DNA of 64,000 nucleotides from Myceligenerans pegani (GCF_014892515.1 NZ_JADBGR010000046.1:1-64000); one strand, 5' to 3'. Positions 43,522 to 53,880 are shown, counted from the first letter of the stretch. Numbers and translations are program-made. The notes: a model not told the origin generated them from the sequence alone.

Positions 43522-44685
43522 GTGACTGCCACCAGCCCCACGACCATCGAGACCCGTGTCCGCGAGGCACTCACGCGTGTCCTCGACCCCGAGATCCGCC
43601 GGCCGATCACGGAACTCGACATGGTCCGTTCGGTCACGGCGGACGACGGCGCGGCGGACGACGGCGCACCGGGCGCGCACGTCACCGTCGGCGTCGACCT
43701 CACCGTGGCCGGGTGCCCCATGAAGTCGACGCTGGTCAGGGACGTGACCGCCGCCGCGAGCGCCGTCGACGGCGTGGCCGCGGTGGACGTGGACCTGGGC
43801 GTGATGACGCCGGACCAGCGAGCGGCGTTGCGGTCGAGGCTGCGCGGGGGCACGGGCGATCCGGTGATCCCCTTCGCGCAGCCGGGTTCGCTGACGAAGG
43901 TGTACGCGGTCGCGTCGGGCAAGGGCGGGGTCGGCAAGTCCTCGGTGACGGCGAACCTGGCCGTGGCGATGGCGGCGGACGGGCTGCGCGTCGGCGTGAT
44001 CGACGCGGACATCTACGGGTTCTCGATCCCGCGGATGCTGGGGGTGGACCGGCAGCCGACGCGGGTGGACAACATGCTGCTGCCGCCGATCGCGCACGGG
44101 GTGAAGGTCGTGTCGATCGGCATGTTCGTGCCGGAGGGGCAGCCGGTGGTGTGGCGGGGTCCGATGCTGCACCGGGCGCTGGAGCAGTTCCTGGCCGACG
44201 TGTACTGGGGTGACCTGGACGTGCTGCTGCTGGACCTGCCGCCGGGGACGGGGGACATCGCGATCTCGGTGGGGCAGCTGCTGCCGCGCTCGGAGGTGCT
44301 GGTCGTGACGACGCCGCAGGCCGCGGCGGCGGAGGTGGCGGAGCGGGCCGGGTCGGTGGCGACGCAGACGTCCCAGGGCGTGGTGGGCGTGGTGGAGAAC
44401 ATGTCGTGGCTCACCCAGCCCGACGGGTCGCGTCTGCACCTGTTCGGTGAGGGCGGCGGCGAGCGCGTGTCGGCGCGGCTCGGGGAGCTGCTGGGGACGG
44501 ACGTGCCGCTGCTCGGCCAGATCCCGCTGGACGTCGCGGTGCGGGAGGGCGGGGATGCCGGGACACCGGTGGCGCTGTCGGACCCGGACTCGCCGGGCGC
44601 CGTCGTGCTGCGTGAGGTGGCGCGGGAGCTCGCGGCGCGCAAGCGCGGGCTGGCGGGGATGCAGCTCGGTGTGACGCCCGCCTAG
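43522..44685 (+). CDS. mrp: Mrp/ApbC-type iron-sulfur cluster carrier ATPase
   Basis: This 387-residue protein has an N-terminal MIP18/DUF59 domain (REALTRVLDPEIRRPITELD; GCPMKS) and a P-loop ATPase with the deviant Walker A VASGKGGVGKSSVTANLA. DADIYGFSIPRML, LLLDLPPGTGD and VVTTPQAAAAEVAERA follow. It should carry Fe-S clusters to apo-proteins. The CxxC dimer motif of Nbp35-type members is absent in the C-terminal part (VVENMSW continues TQPDGSRLHLFGEGGG, no Cys pair). GTG 43522 fits the leaderless promoter. Confidence 0.92.
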   Translation: MTATSPTTIETRVREALTRVLDPEIRRPITELDMVRSVTADDGAADDGAPGAHVTVGVDLTVAGCPMKSTLVRDVTAAASAVDGVAAVDVDLGVMTPDQRAALRSRLRGGTGDPVIPFAQPGSLTKVYAVASGKGGVGKSSVTANLAVAMAADGLRVGVIDADIYGFSIPRMLGVDRQPTRVDNMLLPPIAHGVKVVSIGMFVPEGQPVVWRGPMLHRALEQFLADVYWGDLDVLLLDLPPGTGDIAISVGQLLPRSEVLVVTTPQAAAAEVAERAGSVATQTSQGVVGVVENMSWLTQPDGSRLHLFGEGGGERVSARLGELLGTDVPLLGQIPLDVAVREGGDAGTPVALSDPDSPGAVVLREVARELAARKRGLAGMQLGVTPA

Positions 44686-44793
44686 TCGTCCCGGCGGGGT
44701 GTCCGGCGCCGCACGGTACGCCGACGCGTCGGCCGCCGTATCACCCGGCGAGTCATCCAGCGAGACGGCGCCGGACGGCGCAATCCCGCCGCA

Positions 44794-44799
44794 TAGGAT
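44794..44799 (+). promoter_or_regulatory. -10 box of leaderless galK
   Basis: TAGGAT is followed by 7 nt and then ATG 44807. There is no Shine-Dalgarno sequence. Confidence 0.55.
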
Positions 44800-44806
44800 C
44801 TGGGCC

Positions 44807-46042
<1,236 letters not shown>

Positions 46043-46168
46043 CGTCCCTCGCGACCGGGTGGCCGGGAGATTTCGGGGGAGGCACCGGATTCCGCTAAAT
46101 TGTGCGCACGCGGTGTCGCGGGGGCACCGCGAGTGCACCTCGGTGCACGACACGAGGGGACGGGACCA

Positions 46169-46660
46169 GTGCCACGGAGTGCACCGGCCGGAGAACACAA
46201 GCGTGGACCTACCACCATCGGCGTGGCACTGGCGGTGCTCGCCGCGGTCGTCCTGACGGGATGCGGGATCGGCGGAGCGGGATCGGGCGACGGCTTCGCC
46301 GCCGGCGACGAGTTCTCGTACATGGCGGAGGTCACCGAGGCCGAGGACGGCGCGACACGCTTCGGCCTGATCGCGGGCACCGTCGCGTCGAACGGCACGA
46401 TCACCGGGGAGCGCCGGCTCGTCGACGTCCGGGACGGCGCGATGCAGAACGACACGACCGAGTTCACCGGCGAGGCGCACGAGGACGGCACGGCGACGTT
46501 CCACGGCATCGGCCCGGACGGCGGCGACGTGACCGCGGCCCTGGAGGACTCCAAGTCGATCATGACGACGGATCAGGAGCCGGGGATCGCGGCCACGTCG
46601 TGGAACCGCGCGTCGCTCCCCGCGTTCAACAACGCGATCCAGGACGCCGTCCGCGGCTGA
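46169..46660 (+). CDS. Small secreted lipoprotein of unknown function
   Basis: This 163-residue protein starts at GTG 46169 with GAGGGGA upstream. A signal peptide (TTIGVALAVLAAVVLTGC) ends in lipobox LTGC, followed by a Gly/Ser linker and a compact acidic beta-rich domain (GDEFSYMAEVTEAEDGATRF, GLIAGTVASNGTITGERRLV). No family is recognised. A TAAATT -10-like box lies at 46096-46101, and small hairpins (46107-46130, 46134-46149) occupy the leader. Confidence 0.72.
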   Translation: MPRSAPAGEHKRGPTTIGVALAVLAAVVLTGCGIGGAGSGDGFAAGDEFSYMAEVTEAEDGATRFGLIAGTVASNGTITGERRLVDVRDGAMQNDTTEFTGEAHEDGTATFHGIGPDGGDVTAALEDSKSIMTTDQEPGIAATSWNRASLPAFNNAIQDAVRG

Positions 46661-46669
46661 ACGTCGTCG

Positions 46670-47491
46670 TCAGAGGTCGTAGACCGCGACCACCGCGGCA
46701 TGGTCGCTCCAGCGTTCCGCGTACGACGGCGCCCGGTCCACCTCGACCTTCCGGCACGCCGGGGCGAGGACCGGGTTCGCGTACTGGTAGTCGATGCGCC
46801 ATCCGGCGTCGTTGTCGAACGCCTTGCCGCGCCACGACCACCACGTGTACGGCCCGGGGCCGTCGCCGCCGTGCGCTCGGCCCAGGTCGGTCCAGCCGAG
46901 CTCGGCCCAGCGATCGAGGTGGGCGCGCTCGGCGGGGAGGAACCCGGCGCTGTTCAGGTTGCCCTTCCAGTTCTTGATGTCCGCGCGGGTGTGGGCGATG
47001 TTGATGTCGCCGGCGACGACGGCGGGAGCTGGGGCGACGGCGAGCTCCGCGAGGCGGGTCGTGGTCCGCTCCAGGTAGGCGTACTTCGCCTCCATCGTCG
47101 CCTCCTCGCCCGGCTTGGTGGAACCGGAGTGCTGGTAGGTCGAGACCGCGGTGAGGGTGCCCGCGTCACCGGGCAGCGTGATGTCGGCCTCGATCCAGCG
47201 GCCGGTGTCGACGTGGGCCTCCGCGCCGCCGCCGGGCACCGGCAGGCCGCGCCGGATACCGGCGATCGGGTGGCGCGAGGCGACGAGCACGCCGGCCCTG
47301 CCCTTGATCTCGCTGCCGAGGTTGGCCACGTGCCAGCCGTCGAGGTACTTCTCGACGACCTCCTGGGGTGCGCGGACCTCCTGCAGCAGCAGGACGTCCG
47401 GCGTGCGGGCGGCGATCCAGGTGTCCATCCCGCGCCGGAAGGCGGCGCGGATCCCGTTGACGTTGGCGGTGGCGACCATCAGCTCAGGCAC
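46670..47491 (-). CDS. xthA: Exodeoxyribonuclease III
   Basis: This 273-residue protein belongs to the EEP superfamily: MVATANVNGIRAAFRRGMD, LLLQEVRAP (metal Glu), VVAGDINIAHTRADIKNWKG (catalytic Asp/Asn), WRIDYQYAN, and the final ERWSDHAAVVAVYDL (Asp-His). It removes 3' blocking groups and cuts at abasic sites. GTG 47491 is favoured over ATG 47479 because a TAGAGT -10 box lies 7 nt upstream. It converges with the lipoprotein gene, 9 nt away. Confidence 0.92.
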   Translation of the reverse strand: MPELMVATANVNGIRAAFRRGMDTWIAARTPDVLLLQEVRAPQEVVEKYLDGWHVANLGSEIKGRAGVLVASRHPIAGIRRGLPVPGGGAEAHVDTGRWIEADITLPGDAGTLTAVSTYQHSGSTKPGEEATMEAKYAYLERTTTRLAELAVAPAPAVVAGDINIAHTRADIKNWKGNLNSAGFLPAERAHLDRWAELGWTDLGRAHGGDGPGPYTWWSWRGKAFDNDAGWRIDYQYANPVLAPACRKVEVDRAPSYAERWSDHAAVVAVYDL

Positions 47492-47498
47492 GCGGGCC

Positions 47499-47504
47499 AC
47501 TCTA
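47499..47504 (-). promoter_or_regulatory. -10 box of leaderless xthA
   Basis: TAGAGT on the minus strand ends 7 nt before GTG 47491. This decides the start over ATG 47479. Confidence 0.5.
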
Positions 47505-47727
47505 CGTGGGCCGCGGGTGTGGCGGGAGCGGCGGCGCCGGCCTGCGACTGAGGCGGGCTGAGGCACCTTAGGGGCCGTCCGGCGCGGGTGAGGCGGTCGT
47601 CTGAGGTGGGCCCGGGCGACAGGACTGGGCGATCGGCCGATGTGGCGGGTGGCGGCTCACGACGAGTGTCTTCCATGTCGCACCGGACGGGCAACGGGCC
47701 CGCCGGGCAGGACCATCGGAGGACATC

Positions 47728-47934
47728 ATGTCGCTGTGGGGCACCGCCATGGACGCGGAAGTGCAGTACCGCCGGGAGGAGCTGAAGAAGGCCTGGGGCG
47801 GCCGGACGAGGAAGGCGCCGAAGGACAAGCGGCGGGGTGGGGCGCGCACGCCGGCGGAGAAGCGGGGGACGCAGATCCGCCGGGGCCTGTCGGGCATGGG
47901 TCCCGAGCCGGCACACCGCGGCCTGTTCGCATGA
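47728..47934 (+). CDS. Small basic protein, unknown
   Basis: This 68-residue frame starts at ATG 47728 with a good GGAGG site six bases upstream. The sequence is hydrophilic and very basic (REELKKAWGGRTRKAPKDKR), with no membrane segment or Cys. The basic character could suit nucleic acid or ribosome binding, but nothing proves it. The ribosome-binding site and clean start argue that it is translated. Confidence 0.55.
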   Translation: MSLWGTAMDAEVQYRREELKKAWGGRTRKAPKDKRRGGARTPAEKRGTQIRRGLSGMGPEPAHRGLFA

Positions 47935-47977
47935 CGGGCGGCACGCACTCCGGCACCCCCGGCTCCGGCACCTCGGT

Positions 47978-48035
47978 CGTCAGCGGGACGGTGGCCGCCA
48001 CACCGCACGGTGTGGCGACGGCCGTCCCGCTGACG
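47978..48035 (+). repeat. 58-nt near-perfect inverted repeat
   Basis: Arms 47978-48005 and 48008-48035 are 28 nt each and match at about 25 positions (CGTCAGCGGGACGG then CGCCACACCG). They leave almost no loop. The element lies 43 nt past the small basic gene and 54 nt before the LuxR-type gene. With no T-tract it is either a strong rho-independent-like barrier or a regulatory structure. Confidence 0.8.
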
Positions 48036-48089
48036 GCTTCCCCCGCGTACGACGGCGGGAATGTCAGTGGCCGGTGGCACGATGTCCCC

Positions 48090-51074
48090 GTGAGGCGTTC
48101 CACGACCATTCCCTTGATCTCCCGGCAGGAGCAGGCCGGCGCACTCCTGCGGGCGGTCGAGCGCGCGTCGGCCGGGCGGCCCGGCCTCGTCCTCGTCGGC
48201 GGCGACGCCGGAGTGGGCAAGACCCGGCTGATCAGCCACGTCGCACAGGCGGCGGAGCAGGCCGGGGCGAGCACCGTCGTCGTGCACTGCGTCGACCTGG
48301 GTCAGGTGGGCATCCCCTACCTGCCGTTCACCGACGCCCTCGCCCAGCTCCAGGCCGGGGCCGCGGGGGCGGAGGCCGCCGAGCGGGTCGCCGGGCTCGT
48401 CGCCGAGCGGCCCGCCCTGTGGCGCCTGCTGGAGCCGGGTGGCGGCGCGGGCGCCGACCACGACGAGCGGCTCCAGCTCTTCGAGGGCATCGCGCGCAGC
48501 CTCGGCGAGGCCGGCGCGCCGGGCCGGCCCGTCCTGCTGGTCGTCGAGGACGTGCACTGGGCCGATGCCTCGACCCGCGACGTGCTGCGGTTCCTCGCGG
48601 CCCGCGCGCGCTCGGAGAACCTGCTCGTGGTCGTGACCTACCGCACCGACGACGTCGACCGGCGCCATCCGCTGCGCCCCGTGCTCGCCGAGCTGTCCCG
48701 GCTGGAGCACGTGGAGCGCATCGATCTCGAGCCGTTCGACGAGGCCGAGCTGCGCGAGTTCACGACGGCGCTGGCGGGCGGCCCGCTCAGCGCCGACGAG
48801 TTCGCAAGCGTGCTGGACCGGTCCGAGGGCAACGCCTTCTTCGCGGAGGAGCTCCTCGACGCCGGGCCCGAGCCCGGAGCACTGCCCTGGACGCTCACCG
48901 AGGTGCTGCGGACGCGGATCGAACAGCTCGATCCACACGTGCAGCAGGTGGTGCGCCTGGCCTCGGTGGCGGGCCGCCGCGTGCGCGAGGAACTACTGCG
49001 GGCGGCGGCCGCCCAGCGCGACCCGGCGGCGGGGATCGACGCCGCGCTGCGGGAGGCCGTGACCCATCAGGTCCTGATGGTGTCGGGCGGGCACCTCGAG
49101 TTCCGGCACGCGCTGCTGGCCGAGGTCCTGTACAACGACCTGCTCCCCGGCGAACGGTCCGAGATGCACCGCGCCTACCTCGGCGCCCTGGCTCAGAAGG
49201 GCGCCGACGGGCTGCCCCTGGGCGGCCCGGCCGAGCGGGCGCACCATGCCTTCGAGGCGCACGACCTGCCCGCCGCCCTCGTCACCTCGCACGAGGCGGC
49301 GCTCACGGCGCGCGGCCTGCTCGCCCCGGAGGAGGAACTACGGCACCACGAGCAGGTGCTGGCCCTGTGGGCGTCGGTCCCGGAGGCGGAGTCGCTGCTC
49401 GGCACGGACCGGGTCGCCGTCGCCGTCGCGGCGGGCGAGGCCGCGGCCAAGGCCGGGCACCCCGCCCGCGCCGTGCGCCTCATGCGCCGCGCGATCGACG
49501 AACTGGGGGACGACCCGCAGCGACGTGCCGCGCTGCAGCACGTCCTCGTGCGGCGCCAGCTCGAGCTGCCCGACTGGGGCGAGCACGCCGAGGACGACGC
49601 CCGGGAGCTGAGAGCGGCGCTGGACGTCCTGCCGGACGCGAGCGCCGACCGGGTGTGGAGCGACGCCCTGCTGGCGCGCATCGCGATGCAGATGGACCTG
49701 GACGACGAGGCACGCGAGCAGGCCGAGCGCGCCGCGGAGGGCGCGCGGGCGCTCGGCGAGCACGGCGCCCTGGCCGATGCCCTCGCGACGCTCGCCGTGC
49801 TCGACGTCGGCGAGGCCGACAAGGCGGCGCGCCTCCTCGACGAGGCGTGCGCGGCGGCGGTCCGGGCCGGGGACGTCCTCGCGGAGATGCGCTGCCTCCA
49901 CAACGTGGCGGCCAACCGCTTCTACGCCGGCCATCTCGCCGACGCGGAGCAGAAGGTGGCCCACGGGCTCGCCCGCGCCGAGGAGCTGGGCCTGGCCTGG
50001 AGCACCTACCCGGTGAACATGCGGATCCTGCAGGAGATCATGCAGTACTTCCGCGGCGACCTCGCGCCGCGGCCGGTCGGGGACGTGCCCCCGGCGTCGG
50101 TGCAGGTACTGAACGCCGCCACGATGTACGCGGCGGTCGCGCGCGGGGACCGCGAGGTGATCGCCCGCGGTGAGGCGCTGCTGGCGCACTGGCACGACGA
50201 CGGGATGATCGCGCTCCTCGGCGGCGGCTGCCTCGTGGACGCGCTCACCTGGGCGGGCCGGTACGACGAGGCGCTCACGCTCGCCGAGCGCGTCACCGCA
50301 CACCTCGTGGGCGTGTGGAACGAGCTGTTCCTCGGGGGGATCTGGCTGTCCGCGCTGGCGATCGCCGCGCTGGCCGACGCGGCGGAGGCGGACCGGTCGT
50401 CGGGCCGGGCCGGCTCCGGCGAGGCGGCCCGGGAACGGACGGCGGCCGAGCGGCTGGAGCGGGGCGACTCGCTCCTGGACCTCGCCCGGAACACGGCGGA
50501 GCGGGGGCGGCCGCGCGGCGGCGTGCTCGGGCCCGAGGGCAACGCCTGGCTGCAGCGGGCGGCGGCGGAGAACGCCCGGCTGCACGCCGTCGTCGGGAAC
50601 GGGTCCGCGCCGGAGGCGTCGTGGCGCGAGGCCGCGGACGCCTGGCAGGAGACCGTCAAGATCTTCGACTTCGGGTACCGCTACGAGGTGGCACGCTCGC
50701 GCTACCGGTGGGCCGAGGCCCTGCTGGGCGCGGGCGAGCGGGAGGCCGCCAAGGCGGCCGCGGCGGAGGCGCTGGCCGAGGCGGACGCCATGGGCGCCGT
50801 TCCCCTCGCCGAGGCGTTGCGCGCGCTCGCCAAGCGCGCGCGGTTGGACCTGCCCGGCGTGCGCCGCGCGACGGCGTCGACCCTCACCGAACGCGAGGAG
50901 GAGGTGCTCACCCTGGTGGCGCAGGGCCTGTCGAACCGGCAGATCGGCGAGCGCCTGTACATCTCGACCAAGACGGTGAGCGTGCACGTGTCGAACGTCA
51001 TGGCGAAACTCGGGGCGTCGGGACGGGCGGAGGCGGTGAGCCTGGCGCACCGGCGTGGCCTGCTGGAGGTCTGA
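48090..51074 (+). CDS. LAL-type LuxR-family transcription regulator with AAA ATPase domain
   Basis: This protein of about 994 residues starts at GTG 48090. An N-terminal AAA domain (Walker A LVGGDAGVGKTRLISHV; Walker B VLLVVEDVHWADASTRDVLR) is followed by a long alpha-helical TPR-like middle rich in Ala/Glu. The C-terminal LuxR helix-turn-helix is TLTEREEEVLTLVAQGLSNR then QIGERLYISTKTVSVHVSNV. Size and order fit the LAL (MalT-like) class, ATP-dependent activators of catabolic or secondary-metabolite genes. The target and ligand are unknown. A CACGAT hexamer sits 6 nt before the start, which would make it leaderless. Confidence 0.9.
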   Translation: MRRSTTIPLISRQEQAGALLRAVERASAGRPGLVLVGGDAGVGKTRLISHVAQAAEQAGASTVVVHCVDLGQVGIPYLPFTDALAQLQAGAAGAEAAERVAGLVAERPALWRLLEPGGGAGADHDERLQLFEGIARSLGEAGAPGRPVLLVVEDVHWADASTRDVLRFLAARARSENLLVVVTYRTDDVDRRHPLRPVLAELSRLEHVERIDLEPFDEAELREFTTALAGGPLSADEFASVLDRSEGNAFFAEELLDAGPEPGALPWTLTEVLRTRIEQLDPHVQQVVRLASVAGRRVREELLRAAAAQRDPAAGIDAALREAVTHQVLMVSGGHLEFRHALLAEVLYNDLLPGERSEMHRAYLGALAQKGADGLPLGGPAERAHHAFEAHDLPAALVTSHEAALTARGLLAPEEELRHHEQVLALWASVPEAESLLGTDRVAVAVAAGEAAAKAGHPARAVRLMRRAIDELGDDPQRRAALQHVLVRRQLELPDWGEHAEDDARELRAALDVLPDASADRVWSDALLARIAMQMDLDDEAREQAERAAEGARALGEHGALADALATLAVLDVGEADKAARLLDEACAAAVRAGDVLAEMRCLHNVAANRFYAGHLADAEQKVAHGLARAEELGLAWSTYPVNMRILQEIMQYFRGDLAPRPVGDVPPASVQVLNAATMYAAVARGDREVIARGEALLAHWHDDGMIALLGGGCLVDALTWAGRYDEALTLAERVTAHLVGVWNELFLGGIWLSALAIAALADAAEADRSSGRAGSGEAARERTAAERLERGDSLLDLARNTAERGRPRGGVLGPEGNAWLQRAAAENARLHAVVGNGSAPEASWREAADAWQETVKIFDFGYRYEVARSRYRWAEALLGAGEREAAKAAAAEALAEADAMGAVPLAEALRALAKRARLDLPGVRRATASTLTEREEEVLTLVAQGLSNRQIGERLYISTKTVSVHVSNVMAKLGASGRAEAVSLAHRRGLLEV

Positions 51075-51110
51075 CGGCGCCCACCGTCCTCCCGCCCGTC
51101 GGCACGGCGG

Positions 51111-51617
51111 TCAGGACGACGCCGGCGCCGGCTCCTCCTCGCCCGCGTAGGCCGCCTCCAGGGCGGCGACGTCGATCCTGCCCATCTTGAGCATCGCGTT
51201 CATGGCGCGCAGGTTCGCCTCGGTGGTGTAGTCGCCGCAGAGCTCGGCGAGCTGCTTCGGCAGCACCTGCCACGAGACCCCGAACTTGTCCTTGCACCAG
51301 CCGCACGGGCCGGGCTGGCCGCCGTCGCGGGTCAGGACCTCCCAGAGGTGGTCCACCTCCTCCTGGGTGTCCACCTCGACCATGATCGAGAACGCCTCGT
51401 CGAGGTTGAACTCCGGGCCGGCGTTCAGGCCGGTGTACTTCTGACCGCCCACGGTGAACTCGACGATGAACGGCTTGCCCGGCTCCGCTCCGGGGACGCC
51501 CTCGGGAGCGACGAGCACCTGGTCGACGCTGCTGCCGGGGATGTGCTCGGCGTAGTACTCGGCGGCCTCGTGGGCCCGGTTGTTCCCGAACCACAGGTGG
51601 GTGCGCACGGTGGTCAT
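51111..51617 (-). CDS. VOC-family (PhnB-like) protein
   Basis: This 168-residue protein starts at ATG 51617, chosen over ATG 51623 because GAGGAG then lies at the correct 6-nt spacing. VRTHLWFGNNRAHEAAEYYA, FIVEFTVGGQKYTGLNAGPE and KDKFGVSWQVLPKQLAEL are typical of the PhnB/3-demethylubiquinone-methyltransferase-like glyoxalase fold. The C-terminal MNAMLKMGRIDVAALEAAYA is the usual family tail. Substrate unknown. Confidence 0.85.
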   Translation of the reverse strand: MTTVRTHLWFGNNRAHEAAEYYAEHIPGSSVDQVLVAPEGVPGAEPGKPFIVEFTVGGQKYTGLNAGPEFNLDEAFSIMVEVDTQEEVDHLWEVLTRDGGQPGPCGWCKDKFGVSWQVLPKQLAELCGDYTTEANLRAMNAMLKMGRIDVAALEAAYAGEEEPAPASS

Positions 51618-51732
51618 GATCATCTCCTCGGACGGTGGACCCTCCGGGTGAGGATCCGCACGCCAGTTACGACGACGACACGGGGCACAACTCATCGCGG
51701 GACCACGCCGCGGGTTTGCCGGGTCGGTACAG

Positions 51733-52584
51733 CTAGCGCTCGGCCGCGGCGCTGAAGTTCTCCTGCCCGAGCACGGCCAGCAGGCGGAGCTTCTCCTCGG
51801 CCGCGCTGCCCGGTGCGGGCGTCAGCACGAGCAGCGCCTGCGACTGGTCCTCGGTGAGGAGGGCCTGGCAGTCGACCTCGATGGGGCCGAGCTCCGGATG
51901 GACGACCGTCTTGTGGTCCTCGAAACGCCAGGCGGCCTCGTGCCGCTCCCACAGTTCGCGGAACTCCTCCGACTCGCCCAGAAGGACCCGCACCAGCTCA
52001 CCCGCCCGCGACCTCTCCCCCGCCGCCCCGTGGGCGATGCGCAGCGACGAGACGAGACTGCGCGCCTGGCGGTCGTGGTCCTCGGCCGGGTACACGCGGC
52101 GCGACGACGGGTCGGTGAACCACCGGTACACGTCGCTGCGGTCCCAGCCGGTCGCCGTCGACCGGTCCCCGAAGATCGCCGTCGCGAGCCGGTTCGCCAC
52201 CAGCACCTCGCTCAGTGTGTTCAGGATCAGGGCGGGCGTGTCCTCCAGCCGGTCCAGGACCCGCAGCAGCGCGGGCGCGACGTGCGAGTCGGCGGGCGTG
52301 CGGCGGGGCACGTTGTGTCCGGCGAGGCGGTACAAGTGGTCGCGCTCGTCCACGGTGAGGCGCAGTGCCCGCGCCAGCGCCGCGAGCATCTGCTCGGACG
52401 GCTGCGGGCCCCGCTGCTGCTCGAGCCGCACGTAGTAGTCCACGGACATCCCGGTCAGGGCGGCGACCTCCTCGCGGCGCAGCCCGGGTGTCCGGCGGCG
52501 GGGCCCGGGCACCAGCCCGACGTCGGACGGGCGCAGCGCCTCGCGCCGACGGCGGAGGAAATCGGCCAGTGCGGGTCGGTTCAT
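51733..52584 (-). CDS. MmyB-like helix-turn-helix transcription regulator
   Basis: This 283-residue protein has an XRE-type DNA-binding domain (LADFLRRRREALRPSDVGL, TPGLRREEVAALTGMSVDYY) followed by an MmyB-like ligand-binding domain (PALILNTLSEVLVANRLATA, YRWFTDPSSRRVYPAEDHDR). Such regulators commonly control an adjacent short-chain reductase or epimerase gene; here the NAD-dependent epimerase lies 62 nt upstream on the same strand. Confidence 0.9.
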   Translation of the reverse strand: MNRPALADFLRRRREALRPSDVGLVPGPRRRTPGLRREEVAALTGMSVDYYVRLEQQRGPQPSEQMLAALARALRLTVDERDHLYRLAGHNVPRRTPADSHVAPALLRVLDRLEDTPALILNTLSEVLVANRLATAIFGDRSTATGWDRSDVYRWFTDPSSRRVYPAEDHDRQARSLVSSLRIAHGAAGERSRAGELVRVLLGESEEFRELWERHEAAWRFEDHKTVVHPELGPIEVDCQALLTEDQSQALLVLTPAPGSAAEEKLRLLAVLGQENFSAAAER

Positions 52585-52646
52585 GCCTCCATGGTGCGCC
52601 ACGCGGCCGGCCTCAGCCAGGGACCGTCGGTCCCCCCCGATCGCAC

Positions 52647-53633
52647 TCAGTGGACCGCGCCGAGCAGTTCCAGCTCCTCCGCCCGCGTCAGCCCGGTCAC
52701 CTTCGCGTCCGGTTCGGCGCGGAGCCAGGCGAGCGTGTCGCGCGCCGTCTCGCCGACGGGCCGGGTCCGCAGGCCGGCGTCGTACGACGGCGAGGCGTCG
52801 TGGGCAAGCATGCCGGACCAGTCCGGGTCGCCGATCCACAGCGGCAGGGAACGATCGCCGGACCACGGGGCGACGTCGTGCGCCTTGAGCACGTCGGCCG
52901 TGACCGGCACGAGCTCCGGAGCGGCGCCGACGCCGTCGGCCACCTGCTTCAGGATCTCGGACCGCGGCACGGGGTGGCCGACCCCGTCGAAGACGCCGGT
53001 GGTGCCCGCCTCGGCCCCGTCGACGATCCAGCGGGCGAGGTCGCGCACGTCGATGAGCTGGACCGGCTCGTCGACGGGCTCGGGTACGAGGACAGGGCCG
53101 CCGTCGGCGGCGGCCTCGGCCATCCGGGCGGGCCAGTAGGTGAACCTTCCGCTGGGATCCCCGGGCCCCGCGATGAGCCCGGGCCGGATGACCACCGAGG
53201 CCGCCGTTCCGGCCCGGACCGCGTGCTCGCAAGCCACCTTCATCCCCCCGTAGACCTCGGGGCCCGAGGCCGGGTCCTCGTCGGTCTCGATCGGGTCGAG
53301 CAGGGGCAGGGTCGCGGGCGTGCCGCCCGGGGTGGCGACGTCGTCGTACACGTTGATCGTCGAGACGAAGGTCCAGTGCGCGCCGGGGAACGCCGCGACG
53401 GCGCGGCGCACGTGGGAGGGGATCCGCGAGACGTCGACGACGGCGTCCGGCGCCGCGCCGGCCAGCTCGGCGGGGACCGGGTGGCCCCGGTCCCAGCGGG
53501 CCAGCGGCACGCCGTCGGGCACCGCGCCGCTCAGGCCGCGTGCCGCGCACAGCACGTCGTGACCGCGCGCGGCCGCCTCGGCGGCGACGGCGCGGGACAG
53601 GAAGACGGTTCCACCCAGGACGAGGAGCTTCAT
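52647..53633 (-). CDS. NAD-dependent epimerase/dehydratase (atypical SDR)
   Basis: This 328-residue protein has the dinucleotide motif LLVLGGTVFLSRAVAAEAAA, in which GGTxFLSR replaces the classic GxxGxxG. It also has FVSTINVYDD, and YGGMK as the catalytic Tyr-xxx-Lys. The C-terminal half is the substrate-binding part (SEILKQVADGVGAAPELVPV). It is of the extended SDR type that includes isoflavone-reductase-like and nucleotide-sugar-modifying proteins; the substrate is not evident. It is upstream of the MmyB-like regulator. Confidence 0.85.
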   Translation of the reverse strand: MKLLVLGGTVFLSRAVAAEAAARGHDVLCAARGLSGAVPDGVPLARWDRGHPVPAELAGAAPDAVVDVSRIPSHVRRAVAAFPGAHWTFVSTINVYDDVATPGGTPATLPLLDPIETDEDPASGPEVYGGMKVACEHAVRAGTAASVVIRPGLIAGPGDPSGRFTYWPARMAEAAADGGPVLVPEPVDEPVQLIDVRDLARWIVDGAEAGTTGVFDGVGHPVPRSEILKQVADGVGAAPELVPVTADVLKAHDVAPWSGDRSLPLWIGDPDWSGMLAHDASPSYDAGLRTRPVGETARDTLAWLRAEPDAKVTGLTRAEELELLGAVH

Positions 53634-53672
53634 GAGCCGAGTCCATCAGTCGGGCGCCGCCCGGCGCGAGTT

Positions 53673-53691
53673 CTTCTGCCGCCGGCAGAAG
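53673..53691. promoter_or_regulatory. Palindromic site upstream of the epimerase gene
   Basis: CTTCTGCCG and CGGCAGAAG form 9-bp arms around one base, 40 nt before the epimerase ATG and near its expected promoter. It could be an operator for the MmyB-like regulator; that link is only positional. Confidence 0.4.
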
Positions 53692-53761
53692 GGGCAGCAG
53701 CGGTGGGCGGAAGGGGCTCGCTCGCCGCGCTCCACCGCGCCGATCAGCGGCTGATACGCTT

Positions 53762-53880
53762 TCCGCGTCGCGACTGGCGCCAGCCGGCCGGGCCTCCGCG
53801 AGGCACGGTGGGACGAGGTGGAGCAACCACCGGGGAGCGACGTACTGTGCCGACGACGGGTCGTTCGCCTGGGCCCGGGG
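53762..53880 (+). promoter_or_regulatory. ZTP (pfl) riboswitch ahead of glyA-folD
   Basis: The conserved blocks of the ZTP aptamer appear in order: GTCGCGACTGGCG (53767-53779), a variable hairpin, CACCGGGGAGCGAC (53828-53841), a linker hairpin, and CGCCTGGGC (53866-53874). ZTP/ZMP riboswitches sense shortage of 10-formyl-tetrahydrofolate and turn on folate and one-carbon genes; glyA and folD are classic targets. About 97 nt then separate the aptamer from ATG 53978. They include a CACCTC-GC-AGGAGGTG hairpin (53882-53897) and the GAGGAG ribosome-binding site. The expression platform is not obvious. Confidence 0.88.

Noticed and set aside
48438-48636. Additional small genes within the LAL regulator
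   Set aside because: They are out-of-frame shadows inside the continuous ATPase domain coding sequence.
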